A DNA stretch of 64,000 nt from positions 4,650,001 to 4,714,000 of the forward strand of contig NZ_CP192599.1 of the NCBI RefSeq assembly GCF_050632385.1. Reading direction: 5' to 3'. A program made the translations under genes and the position numbers. The notes beneath the pieces were generated by a model. The model saw only the letters and a list, made by a program, of their open reading frames with translations. It was not told the DNA's origin and searched no databases. The first letter of the stretch is position 1, and each line of letters starts with the position of its first letter. This document shows positions 1 to 8,003 of the stretch, in pieces. The stretch comes from Humitalea sp050632385 (GTDB taxonomy: Bacteria; Pseudomonadota; Alphaproteobacteria; Acetobacterales; Acetobacteraceae).

Positions 1-1
1 C

Positions 2-736
2 GACCTGCGCGCCTTCCTCGCGTTTCGCGCGGCGGCGGGGGCCGGGCGGGCGACGCGGGCCCGGCAATTGGCGGCGGTGCGGTCGTTCCTGCGCTGGGTC
101 GCCCGGACCTACTCTGTCACCCCCAAGGCGCTGGTCGGCATCACCGGCCCCCGCCCCAACCCGCCGGTGCCGCGCGCACTGACGGTCGGCGATGCCAAGG
201 CGCTGCCCGACCATACCGATATCACCCAGGCCAATGCGCGGCTGGCCCTGCGCGACCGGGCGCTGTTCACCCTGCTTTACGGCTGCGGGCTGCGCATCGC
301 CGAGGCCCTGGCCCTGGATGTCCGCGACGCCCCGCCGGCCGGCGCCGACGTCGCCCTGCGCGTGCGCGGCAAGGGCAACAAGGAACGGCTGGTGCCGGTG
401 CTGCCCGCGGTGCGAGATGCCCTGGCCGATTGGCTGGCGGTGCACGGCGGCACGCCCGACGCGCCCCTGTTCATCGGCGCGCGCGGTGGCCGGCTGGACC
501 CGGCCGTGGCCCAGAAAGCGATGCGCGACGGGCGGCGGGCCCTGGGGCTGCCGGAACATGCGACGCCGCATGCGATGCGGCATTCCTTCGCGACGCACCT
601 GCTGGCGGGCGGCGCCGACCTGCGGTCGATCCAGGAACTGCTCGGGCATGCCAGCCTGTCCACCACCCAGCGCTACACGGCGGTCGATACGGAACAATTG
701 CTCTCCGCCTGGCGCGGCGCCCATCCACGCACCTGA
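2..736 (+). CDS. xerC: Tyrosine recombinase XerC, 5' end outside window
   Basis: The frame is open from base 2, so the N-terminus lies upstream; the visible part covers the end of the SAM-like core-binding domain and the whole catalytic domain. All catalytic positions are visible: Arg in GCGLRIAEAL, Lys in GKGNKERL, the HxxR of HAMRHSF, the second His in LLGHASL and the nucleophile Tyr in TQRYTAVD. XerC acts with XerD at dif to resolve chromosome dimers before division. No att-like repeats or phage genes adjoin it, which favours housekeeping XerC over a phage integrase. A distinction from XerD rests on overall resemblance only. Confidence 0.9.
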   Translation, partial: DLRAFLAFRAAAGAGRATRARQLAAVRSFLRWVARTYSVTPKALVGITGPRPNPPVPRALTVGDAKALPDHTDITQANARLALRDRALFTLLYGCGLRIAEALALDVRDAPPAGADVALRVRGKGNKERLVPVLPAVRDALADWLAVHGGTPDAPLFIGARGGRLDPAVAQKAMRDGRRALGLPEHATPHAMRHSFATHLLAGGADLRSIQELLGHASLSTTQRYTAVDTEQLLSAWRGAHPRT

Positions 737-806
737 CCCCACAGCAGCCCTTGCGCGGGGCGCCGCCGGGTGCTGCGCTCAAGCTTCCGGCGGAGGGAGC
801 CTTGGG

Positions 807-1466
807 ATGCGGTTGCTTGGTCTGGGCTTATTCCTGCTGGCGACGCTCGGCCCGGCGGCCCTGGCCCAGCAACCGGCCGGCAAGCCGGAGCCACCCTCCT
901 TCGACTGCCAGCGCGCCCGCGCCTGGGATGAGCAGGCGATCTGCGGCGACAACACGCTCGCGGCGCTGGATCGCCGCATCGCCGCCGCCTTCGCCGCCGC
1001 CCGCGATGCCAATCCGGCACGGCGCGATGCGCTTGCGGCGGAACAACGCACCTGGCTGCGGGAGCGCGGCGGCTGCAACAAGCCGGCCGGGCGGGAAACC
1101 CCGCAGGCCTGCCTCAGCCGGGTGATGACCGCCCGGGCCGGGGTGCTTGAGGCTGGTGCCGTGCCACCAGCCGCCCAGGCAGCCCCCGCGCGCGGCGGAT
1201 GCGCCACCCCCGGCGGCTGGGCCGAACGCACGATCTGCGCCAATCCCAACCTGCTGGCTCTGGACCAGGAGATCGCGCGCCTGGCCACCCAGGCCGCCGG
1301 CCTGCGCGGCACGCCACCGCCCAGCGCCATCCGCACGGGCTACCTGGCGCGCCGCGATGCCTGCGAACGCCCGGTTGGGACGATGCCGATGGATTGCCTG
1401 GACGACCTGCTGCACGACACCCGCGACGCGCTGCGGGCCGCCACGGGCAGCGCACGGCCCGGCTGA
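807..1466 (+). CDS. Secreted DUF1311/LprI-like protein with two Cys-rich repeats
   Basis: 219 residues, starting at the ATG that gives a clean signal peptide (cleavage near ALA-QQ, about residue 22). The mature part holds two copies of a C-x-xx-A-x-x-E-x-x-I-C...L-x-x-LD pattern, at about residues 32-110 and 125-200, each with four cysteines. This is the LprI/DUF1311 signature; family members are periplasmic and some bind lysozyme. A lysozyme-inhibitor role here is inferred from the family only. It lies 70 bp after xerC and 29 bp before a Bug receptor and is probably unrelated to both. Confidence 0.75.
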   Translation: MRLLGLGLFLLATLGPAALAQQPAGKPEPPSFDCQRARAWDEQAICGDNTLAALDRRIAAAFAAARDANPARRDALAAEQRTWLRERGGCNKPAGRETPQACLSRVMTARAGVLEAGAVPPAAQAAPARGGCATPGGWAERTICANPNLLALDQEIARLATQAAGLRGTPPPSAIRTGYLARRDACERPVGTMPMDCLDDLLHDTRDALRAATGSARPG

Positions 1467-1495
1467 ACCGACCCCACCTTCCCGGAGCCCGCCCC

Positions 1496-2470
1496 ATGAT
1501 CGCCCGCCGCAGCCTGCTTGCCGCCACCGGCACCGCCCTCCTCGCAGCGCCCGCCCTCGGCCAGGCTGCCTGGCCCGCCCGGCCGATCCGGCTGGTCATC
1601 CCCTTCGCCACCGGCGGCACGACCGACATCATCGGCCGGCTGATGGCCGATGAGATGGGGCGGTTCCTGGGCCAGACCATCGTGGTGGACAACCGGCCCG
1701 GTGCTGGGGCGACGCTCGGCACGGGGCTGGTCGCGCAGGCGGCGCCGGATGGCTACACGCTGCTGCTGTCGACCATTTCCGGCATGGCGGTCGGCAATAC
1801 GCTGTACCGTGAACGCATCACCTGGGATGCCGACCGGGATTTTTCGCATGTGGCGATGCTGCTCGGCACGCCCTACCTGCTGGTGGTCAACCCGCGCTTT
1901 CCCGCCCAGACCCTGGCCGACTACGTCGCCGAGGCGAAGCGTCGCCCACAGGGGCTGGAATTCGCCACCAGCGGCGTCGGCAGCGTGCCGCACCTGCTGG
2001 GCTTGCGGCTGGCGCAGGCCGCGGGGATCAACCTGACCCATATCCCCTATCGCGGCGGGTCGCAGGCGGCGACGGATGTGATCGCCGGGGTGGTGCCCAG
2101 CATGATCGACAGCCTGACCGCGGCCAGCGCCAATATGCGCGTCAATGCTGTGCGGGCGCTGGCGTTTTCATCCCCGGCGCGGATCGCCGATTTCCCCGAT
2201 GTGCCGACCTTTGCCGAACTGGGCATGCCGCAGTTGAACGCCGATGGCTGGGCCGGGCTGGCCGCCCCCGCCCGCACGCCGCGCCCGGTGCTGGAACGCC
2301 TGGCCGAAGCGGTGCGCGCCGCCCAGGCCGCGCCGAATATCCAGCGCCGTTTTGCCGATACAGCGACGCAGCCCGGGCGCGTGTTCCTGGACGATGCCCA
2401 GGCCTTTGTCCGGGCGGAGGTCGCCGCCTGGGCCGATGTGGTGCGGCAGAGCGGCGCGACGATGGACTGA
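1496..2470 (+). CDS. Tripartite tricarboxylate transporter (Bug/TctC) receptor
   Basis: 324 residues with a signal peptide (MIARRS, hydrophobic stretch, cleavage near ALG-QA). The mature protein has the Bug-family hallmarks: PARPIRLVIPFATGG near the N-terminus, the VVDNRPGAG segment, APDGYTLL and HIPYRGG. Bug proteins are periplasmic binding proteins for carboxylates that feed TctAB permeases. No tctA or tctB lies nearby, so this is an orphan receptor, common in Acetobacteraceae and Burkholderiales. The ligand cannot be read from sequence. Its stop codon lies inside the first copy of a 24-bp tandem repeat. Confidence 0.9.
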   Translation: MIARRSLLAATGTALLAAPALGQAAWPARPIRLVIPFATGGTTDIIGRLMADEMGRFLGQTIVVDNRPGAGATLGTGLVAQAAPDGYTLLLSTISGMAVGNTLYRERITWDADRDFSHVAMLLGTPYLLVVNPRFPAQTLADYVAEAKRRPQGLEFATSGVGSVPHLLGLRLAQAAGINLTHIPYRGGSQAATDVIAGVVPSMIDSLTAASANMRVNAVRALAFSSPARIADFPDVPTFAELGMPQLNADGWAGLAAPARTPRPVLERLAEAVRAAQAAPNIQRRFADTATQPGRVFLDDAQAFVRAEVAAWADVVRQSGATMD

Positions 2471-2532
2471 CGCGCCGCCGGCGCGATGGACCGACGCGCC
2501 GCCGGCGCGACGGATTGATCCGCGCTCGACGC
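2461..2532 (+). repeat. 24-bp tandem repeat across the Bug receptor stop codon
   Basis: Bases 2461-2484 and 2485-2508 are identical except for one position (T/C at the eighth base). Bases 2509-2532 are a degraded third copy. Each intact unit contains the self-complementary stretch GCGCCGCCGGCGC, so the pair can also fold into GC-rich hairpins between the two convergent genes and may act as a bidirectional terminator. The first copy includes the stop codon of the upstream gene. Confidence 0.8.
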
Positions 2533-3368
2533 TAAGACACCGGCTCAGGCTGCGTCGCGTTCGGGAAGAACAGTTGCTCGCCGTTGATCTTGTAGCCGGC
2601 GATCGCCGCCTGGCCCTCCGCCGACACAAGCCAGTCGATGAAGCGCTGCCCATCCGCGACCTTCACATGCGGGTGCCGCTGCGGGTTCACCAGCATCACG
2701 CCATATTGGTTGAACAGCCGGGCATCGCCTTCGACCACGATCCGCAAATCCTGCCGATTGCGAAACGCCAGCCAGGTGCCGCGGTCGGCCAGGACATAGG
2801 CGTTCTGCGCGGCGGCGGTATTCAGCGCCGGTCCCATGCCCTGCCCGACCTCGCGGTACCAACTACCGCGCCCGGTAGCCAGGTCGACCCCGGCCTGCTG
2901 CCACAGGCGCAGTTCGGCGGCATGCGTGCCGGACCGGTCCCCGCGGGAGACGAAGGGCGCCCGCGCGGCGGCGATGCGGCGCAGCGCCTCCGGCGTGTCG
3001 CGCAGGCCGTTGACACCGGCCGGGTCGGCGGCCGGGCCGACCAGCACGAAATCATTGAACATCACGTGCTGGCGCGGGCCGCCAAACCCATCGGCGACGA
3101 AGCGGTCCTCGGCGGCGCGGTCATGCACGAAGACGACATCGGCATCGCCGCGCCGGCCGACATCCAGCGCCTGGCCGGTGCCCAGGGCGACGACGCGCAC
3201 GGTGACGCCGGTGGCCTGCGTGAAGGCCGGCAGGATATGGCCGAACAGCCCCGATTGCTCGGTGCTGGTGGTGGAGGCGACGATGATCGTGCGGTCCTGG
3301 GCCAGCGCCGGCTGCGCGAGGCCAACAAGGGCGGCAAGGAACACGGCGCGGCGAAGACAGCGGATCAT
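2532..3368 (-). CDS. Tungstate-type ABC substrate-binding protein (TupA-like)
   Basis: 278 residues, starting at the ATG that gives a signal peptide cleaved after PALA (residue 23). The TTSTEQSGL segment, VALGTGQALDVGRRGDAD, the VHDRAAEDRFVADG stretch and FNDFVLVGPAADPAGV are typical of TupA/WtpA oxyanion receptors. It would deliver tungstate (or molybdate) to a TupB/TupC importer. Neither partner is in the window, so it is an orphan or is served in trans. It is transcribed away from the LacI regulator gene; the 160-bp gap between them contains a LacI-type operator close to the regulator rather than to this gene. Confidence 0.8.
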   Translation of the reverse strand: MIRCLRRAVFLAALVGLAQPALAQDRTIIVASTTSTEQSGLFGHILPAFTQATGVTVRVVALGTGQALDVGRRGDADVVFVHDRAAEDRFVADGFGGPRQHVMFNDFVLVGPAADPAGVNGLRDTPEALRRIAAARAPFVSRGDRSGTHAAELRLWQQAGVDLATGRGSWYREVGQGMGPALNTAAAQNAYVLADRGTWLAFRNRQDLRIVVEGDARLFNQYGVMLVNPQRHPHVKVADGQRFIDWLVSAEGQAAIAGYKINGEQLFFPNATQPEPVS

Positions 3369-3501
3369 GGATTTTCCCCCTTTGGTCCGCCAGGGTCGTT
3401 GGTGGCGAGGCGCCCCGTCAATCGACGAGCATACCCGCCATACACCCAAATTTGCCGGATTCTGCCGGATGGCGCGCAGCGCCGCCGCGTTGACGCGTTT
3501 G

Positions 3502-3515
3502 TTGGATCGTTCTAA
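3502..3515. promoter_or_regulatory. LacI-type operator, site 1
   Basis: The sequence TTGGATCGTTCTAA is an imperfect palindrome centred on the CG at 3508-3509. It lies 13 bp upstream of the LacI-family ATG. Near-identical palindromes sit in the two divergent gaps downstream (7957-7970 and 11372-11385). Position and similarity suggest autoregulation by the adjacent regulator; this is inferred. Confidence 0.7.
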
Positions 3516-3528
3516 CAATTTCGGCCTG

Positions 3529-4530
3529 ATGGACACCATCCCCCGCCGCGCCCGCATCGAGGATGTTGCCCGGGAGGCCGGTGTCGCCCGCTCCACCGCC
3601 GCCCTCGCCCTGCGCGACAGTCCGCGGTTGCGCGCCGAAACCCGCGCGGCGGTCCATGCGGCGGCGACCCGCCTGCACTACGTCTACGACCGTTCGGCGG
3701 CGCAGATGCGGTCCGGAAAATCCTACACGATCGGGCTGCTGGTCTGTGAAATCACCAACCCCTTCTATGCCGAGCTGACGGCGGGCGTTGAGGCGGCGCT
3801 GGATGCCGCGGGCTACGTCACCATCATGGCCAATACCGCCGAATCCACCGTGCGGCAGCGCCGGATGCTGGAACGCTTCCGCGAACAGCCGGTGGATGGG
3901 CTGATCTGGATGCCCGCGGCCGGCACGCCCGCGTCGCTGGTCGATGAGCTGGATGCCTGGGGCGTGCCGCATGCGACGCTCGGCCGCGGCTTCCGGCGTG
4001 GCGCCCATGCCGGTTGCGACAACCGCGCCGGCATGGTGCTCGCGACCCGCCATCTGGTGGCGCTGGGCCATCGGCGTATCGCCTTCCTGGGCGGCAGCGC
4101 GAAAAGTTCGGTCTCCGTCGGCCGGCTGGCCGGATATGGCGCGGCGATGGCGGAAGCGGAGCTGGCGCCGCAGCACCTGACCTGCCGCACCGACATTGGC
4201 GAGGCCTCAGCCATCGGCGCGGCCCTGCCAAAAGATGGGCCAACCGCGCTGGTCTGCTTCAATGATTCCGTCGCCTTCGGCGCGATGCTGGGGCTGATGC
4301 GGGCGGGGCGGCGGCCGGGCCAAGATGTCGCCGTCACCGGTTTCGACGACATTCGCGAATCCGCCGCCTGGACCCCCGCATTGACCACGGTGCGGACCGC
4401 ACCGGCCGAGATGGGCATGGCCGCCGCGCGCGTCCTGCTGGCCCGCATCGCCGACCCGGCCGCGCCGCCCTGCCGGGAGATCCTGGCGCCGCAACTGATC
4501 ATCCGCGAATCCTGTGGGGCCGTGCCATGA
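3529..4530 (+). CDS. LacI-family transcriptional regulator
   Basis: 333 residues. The N-terminal helix-turn-helix (about residues 9-50; DVAREAGVARSTAALALRD) is followed by the periplasmic-binding-like effector domain (IGLLVCEITNPFYAELTAGV, VCFNDSVAFGAM, VTGFDDI). The ATG is chosen because the HTH begins nine residues later; no clear Shine-Dalgarno precedes it, so the message may have a very short leader. It heads an operon with an acyl-CoA dehydrogenase and a MaoC hydratase (4-bp ATGA overlap). A conserved operator precedes this gene and two other promoters of the block, making it the likely local repressor. The inducer is unknown. Confidence 0.92.
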   Translation: MDTIPRRARIEDVAREAGVARSTAALALRDSPRLRAETRAAVHAAATRLHYVYDRSAAQMRSGKSYTIGLLVCEITNPFYAELTAGVEAALDAAGYVTIMANTAESTVRQRRMLERFREQPVDGLIWMPAAGTPASLVDELDAWGVPHATLGRGFRRGAHAGCDNRAGMVLATRHLVALGHRRIAFLGGSAKSSVSVGRLAGYGAAMAEAELAPQHLTCRTDIGEASAIGAALPKDGPTALVCFNDSVAFGAMLGLMRAGRRPGQDVAVTGFDDIRESAAWTPALTTVRTAPAEMGMAAARVLLARIADPAAPPCREILAPQLIIRESCGAVP

Positions 4531-5663
4531 CGCAGAACCTGTCCGACACGCACCTGGCCCTGCGCGACGCCGCCCGCCGCTTCGCCGAGGCCGAGGTCGC
4601 CCCCATGGCCGTGGAATTGGACGAGACCGAACGTTTCCCGGCCGAGCTTTACGCCCGCCTCGCGCAGGCCGGCCTCTTCGGCATCACCGTGCCGGATGAA
4701 TTCGGGGGCGCGGGCGCGGATGCGCTGGCCTATGCGCTGGTGATGGAGGAAATTTCGCGCGGCTATGCCTCGGTCGCCGACCAGGTCGGGCTGGTCGAAT
4801 TGTTGGGGACCTTGCTGACCCAGCACGGCACACCGGCGCAACGCGAAACCTACCTGCGCCCGCTGCTGCGCGCCGACCGGCGCTGCGCCTATGCGCTGAC
4901 CGAGGCCGAGGCGGGATCCGACCTCGCCGGGTTGAAGACCACTGCGCGGCGCGATGCCGATGGCTGGGTGCTGGATGGCGCGAAACTCTGGATCCACAAC
5001 GCGCCCGTCGCGGATTTCGCCGCCGTGCTGGCCCGCACCGATCCGGCCGCGGGGCATCGGGGCATGTCGATCTTCCTGGTGGACCTCGATCGCGCCGGCG
5101 TCACGCGCGATCGCAAGGAACACAAGATGGGCCAGCGCGCATCGCCCGTCGGGGGCTTGCGCTTCGATGGCGTGCGCCTGCCGGCGGATGCGCTGCTGGG
5201 TGTCGAGGGCCGTGGCTTCCACATGATGATGTCGGTGCTGGACAAGGGGCGCATCGGCATCGCCGCCCTGGCCGTCGGACTGCTGGCCGCGGCGCTGGAG
5301 GACAGCATCGCCTATGCCAAGCAGCGCCGCCAATTCGGTCAGCCCATCGCCGACTTCCAGGCCGTGCAATGGATGATCGCCGACATGGCCAAGGACGCCC
5401 ATGCCGCGCGGCTGATGGTGCATCACGCCGCCAACCTGCTGGACGCAGGCGGTCGCGCGACGCTTGAGGCCAGCATGGCCAAGTGCTTCGCCTCCGACGC
5501 CGCCGTCGCCCGCACCGCCGATGCGGTGCAGATCCACGGCGGCTCCGGCTACATCCGCGGGGTACGGGTCGAACGCCTGTATCGCGACGCAAAAATAACG
5601 CAGATCTACGAGGGGACGAACCAGGTGCAACGCATGATCATGGCGCGGACATTGTTGGCATGA
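4527..5663 (+). CDS. Acyl-CoA dehydrogenase
   Basis: 378 residues, full length for the family: N-terminal helical domain (1-110), middle beta domain with the FAD-binding YALTEAEAGSD segment (about 125-135), and C-terminal helical domain with RRQFGQPIADFQAVQ and the DAVQIHGGSGY and IYEGTNQVQ signatures. It introduces a trans-2,3 double bond into an acyl-CoA, passing electrons to ETF. The start overlaps the LacI stop by ATGA, and the stop overlaps the following MaoC start. In context it would act after the CoA-transferase of the same block. The chain type of the substrate cannot be read. Confidence 0.92.
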   Translation: MTQNLSDTHLALRDAARRFAEAEVAPMAVELDETERFPAELYARLAQAGLFGITVPDEFGGAGADALAYALVMEEISRGYASVADQVGLVELLGTLLTQHGTPAQRETYLRPLLRADRRCAYALTEAEAGSDLAGLKTTARRDADGWVLDGAKLWIHNAPVADFAAVLARTDPAAGHRGMSIFLVDLDRAGVTRDRKEHKMGQRASPVGGLRFDGVRLPADALLGVEGRGFHMMMSVLDKGRIGIAALAVGLLAAALEDSIAYAKQRRQFGQPIADFQAVQWMIADMAKDAHAARLMVHHAANLLDAGGRATLEASMAKCFASDAAVARTADAVQIHGGSGYIRGVRVERLYRDAKITQIYEGTNQVQRMIMARTLLA

Positions 5664-6127
5664 CCGACGACCGGCTGCATTTCGAGGAAATTTCCGTGGG
5701 CCTAGCCTGGGACACCGGCGGCATCACGGTGACCGAGTCGCATATCCTGGCTTTTGCCGGCCTGTCCGGCGATTTCTACGACCTGCACATCGATGATGAT
5801 TACGCGCGTTCGCTGGGTTACCCCAGCAAGGTCGCGCATGGCATCCTCGGCCTGGCGCTGGCCGATGGGTTGAAGAACCGCGCCACGGTGCGGCTCGCGG
5901 CGATCGTGTCGCTGGGCTGGCGCTGGCGTTTCACCGGGCCGATCCTGGCGGGTGACCGGATCGCCGCGCGCATCACCGTGCTGTCAAAGCGCACGACCCG
6001 GCACGCGGATCGCGGCATCGTCACCATCGACCTGGATCTGCGCAACGGCCAAGGCGCCACCGTGCAGGCCGGCGAGAACGACATGATGGTGCATTACCGC
6101 CCCACCCAGCCCGCGATCCCCAGGTAG
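5660..6127 (+). CDS. MaoC-family dehydratase (first copy)
   Basis: 155 residues with a single hot-dog fold. The hydratase-2 motif is present: FAGLSGDFYDLHID followed by KVAHGILGLALADG, with the Asp and His of the catalytic dyad. It would add water across an enoyl-CoA, consistent with the acyl-CoA dehydrogenase that overlaps it upstream by 4 bp (ATGA). The 3' end runs 34 bp into the convergent AroE-like gene. A second MaoC paralogue lies at 16830-17264. Confidence 0.88.
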   Translation: MTDDRLHFEEISVGLAWDTGGITVTESHILAFAGLSGDFYDLHIDDDYARSLGYPSKVAHGILGLALADGLKNRATVRLAAIVSLGWRWRFTGPILAGDRIAARITVLSKRTTRHADRGIVTIDLDLRNGQGATVQAGENDMMVHYRPTQPAIPR

Positions 6128-6897
6128 GCCGCCGCCAGCCGCGCCTGGCCTTCGTGCATGGCGCGGCCGGTGACGGTGGCGCAGCCGATGGCGCGGGCGG
6201 CGGCGATCAGCGGCGTGACCTCCGGGTTCGGGATCACATCGGCCACCACCTGGCTCGCGACCAGTGACGCGGGATCGAAGGGCATCGGATCGCCCGGGCG
6301 CAGCCCCATGGGCGTTGCATTCACCACGATGCCGTGGCCGGCGGGATCGGCGGTGCCGGCCGTGATCGCCACGCCGGGAAACCCCGCGCGCAGCGAGGCG
6401 ACAAGTGCATCCGCCCTGCCGGGCGTGACATCGCACAGCACCAGCCGCGCGACGCCGGCGCCGGCCAGCGCATAGGCAATCGCGCTGCCCGCCGCACCGC
6501 AGCCAACCTGCAAGATCGATTGCCCGCGCGGCGGGTGACCGGAGCTGTCCAGCCCGGCGGCAAAGCCGGCGCCGTCGAACATCTCACCCTCCCACCCGCC
6601 GTCCTTGGCGCGGCGGACGGTGTTGACCGTGCCGGTCGCCCGCGCGACCGGGCCCAGCGCGTCCAGCAGCGGCACCACCGCCGCCTTGTGCGGCATGGTG
6701 ATCACCAGGCCATCGAGGTTGTCGAGCCGCGTCAGACCCGCCCATGCCTCGGCCAGCACGCCCTGTGGCACCTGCAAGGGCACGAAGACCGCATCCATCC
6801 CAAGCCGCGCGAATTCCGCGTTGAACAGCGCCGGCGACCGCAGCGGCGCCACAGGGTCGCCGACGATGCCGAAGAGGCGTGTGCGGCCGCTGATCAT
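6094..6897 (-). CDS. AroE-like (shikimate/quinate dehydrogenase family) oxidoreductase with altered substrate pocket
   Basis: 267 residues with the two-domain layout of the shikimate dehydrogenase family: N-terminal substrate domain, then a Rossmann NAD(P) domain (VGCGAAGSAIAYALAGAG). The catalytic Lys (ITMPHK) and Asp (MFDGAGF) are present. Residues that bind shikimate differ: the S-x-SP..HN motif reads LRSPALFN, the Asn before VT is Val, and the NTD triplet is MFD. It is therefore probably not the biosynthetic AroE but acts on another hydroxy or cyclic acid. Its start overlaps the Gfo/Idh gene stop by 4 bp, and it converges with the MaoC gene with a 34-bp overlap. Confidence 0.8.
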   Translation of the reverse strand: MISGRTRLFGIVGDPVAPLRSPALFNAEFARLGMDAVFVPLQVPQGVLAEAWAGLTRLDNLDGLVITMPHKAAVVPLLDALGPVARATGTVNTVRRAKDGGWEGEMFDGAGFAAGLDSSGHPPRGQSILQVGCGAAGSAIAYALAGAGVARLVLCDVTPGRADALVASLRAGFPGVAITAGTADPAGHGIVVNATPMGLRPGDPMPFDPASLVASQVVADVIPNPEVTPLIAAARAIGCATVTGRAMHEGQARLAAAYLGIAGWVGR

Positions 6898-7925
6898 GCG
6901 CGCTTCGCCGCATCGGCCAGCAACGCCTCGATCAACCGCTGCACCGGCAGGGCGGATCGGGCGCTATTGGATGGCTCGCGATCCTGTGTGATCGCGTCGA
7001 GCATCTCGGCGATCAACGCACGGTGGGGGCCATGGTCGAAGGCCATGGGGTCAGCGCCGCCACCACCCGAACCACCTTCGCCAAAAAACTCCGGCGGGGC
7101 GCCATCGGCGCCGTGCAGTTCCAACTGATGCGCGGATAGCACGGCCGAGCCTTGCGTCCCCGCGATCTCGATCCGTTCGGCAAAGCCCGGCCGCGCGACC
7201 GAGGTCGCATCGAGCACGCCAATCGCGCCGCTTTCGAAGCGCAGCGCCGCGGCGGCAATGTCCTCGGTGTCGATGGCCCGCAAGGGCGAGGTGACGGCAA
7301 AGCCTGCGACATCCCGCACCGGTCCCATCAGGTGCAGCAACAGGTCGATCGTATGGATCGCCTGGGTCAACAGCACGCCGCCGCCATCGCGCGCCATGGT
7401 GCCCCGGCCGGCCTGGGCGAAATATGCCGCGTCCCGCCACCAGCGGATACTGGCGCTGGCGGAGAGCGCCTGGCCCAGCCCACCGGCCTCCAGCACCGCC
7501 TTCAGCCGCAGCGCGGCGGGTCGGAAGCGGTGTTGCAGGCAGACACCGCAGCGCACCCCCGCGGCCTCGGCCGTCGCCACCAGCGCCTCGCCACGCGCGA
7601 CGGTCAGTTCCAGGGGCTTCTCGACGATGAGGTGATGCCGCGCCGCGATAACGGCCTCGGCCACCGGCAGATGCGCGCCGGGTGGCGTCAGCACCAGCAC
7701 AAGGTCCAGCCCAGGAGCCGCCAGCAAGGCCGCCTGTTCGGCAAAAACCGGCGCGTTCCAGCGGGCGGCAAAAGCCGCCCGTGCCGGGGCACTGCGCGCA
7801 TGGCCGCCGATGATGGTGACACGTCCCGCGGCGGCCAGGTCCTGCAACGCCAGCATGTGCGGTGCGACGGCCATGCCAAGCCCGATGATCCCGACCCCAA
7901 TGGGCCGATCCGTTTCCCGCTTCAC
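6894..7925 (-). CDS. Gfo/Idh/MocA-family NAD(P)-dependent oxidoreductase
   Basis: 343 residues. The N-terminal Rossmann fold (VGIIGLGMAVAPH) leads to the EKPLEL motif with the catalytic-region Lys-Pro, then the C-terminal alpha/beta domain with QAIHTIDLLLHLMG. Members oxidise hydroxyl groups of sugars, inositols or cyclic polyols. It is translationally coupled to the AroE-like gene. It is transcribed divergently from the ABC receptor gene at 8004, and the 78-bp gap between them holds LacI-type operator site 2, so both units are probably co-controlled. Confidence 0.88.
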   Translation of the reverse strand: MKRETDRPIGVGIIGLGMAVAPHMLALQDLAAAGRVTIIGGHARSAPARAAFAARWNAPVFAEQAALLAAPGLDLVLVLTPPGAHLPVAEAVIAARHHLIVEKPLELTVARGEALVATAEAAGVRCGVCLQHRFRPAALRLKAVLEAGGLGQALSASASIRWWRDAAYFAQAGRGTMARDGGGVLLTQAIHTIDLLLHLMGPVRDVAGFAVTSPLRAIDTEDIAAAALRFESGAIGVLDATSVARPGFAERIEIAGTQGSAVLSAHQLELHGADGAPPEFFGEGGSGGGGADPMAFDHGPHRALIAEMLDAITQDREPSNSARSALPVQRLIEALLADAAKRA

Positions 7926-7956
7926 AGGCTCCCCACCTCGCGCCTATCGTCCTTCA

Positions 7957-7970
7957 TTGGAACGATCCGA
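7957..7970. promoter_or_regulatory. LacI-type operator, site 2
   Basis: TTGGAACGATCCGA is centred on the CG at 7963-7964. It sits midway between divergent start codons (32 bp from the Gfo/Idh start, 33 bp from the ABC receptor start). It matches site 1 at all core positions allowing A/T exchange (GAWCGWTC). It is likely bound by the LacI-family protein encoded at 3529. Confidence 0.7.
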
Positions 7971-8003
7971 CAAGCACGATCGGGCGACACAAGGGAATTG
8001 TCC

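Noticed and set aside
2..736. Phage or integron integrase marking a mobile element
   Set aside because: The sequence reads as XerC, with no attachment-site repeats, phage genes or transposase nearby.
192..1466. Longer version of the LprI-like protein starting inside xerC
   Set aside because: The added residues overlap the xerC catalytic domain in another frame; the internal ATG at 807 gives a proper signal peptide.
3813..5630. A 605-codon minus-strand frame over the lacI and acyl-CoA dehydrogenase genes
   Set aside because: It is the antisense shadow of two well-supported genes and shows no family motif.
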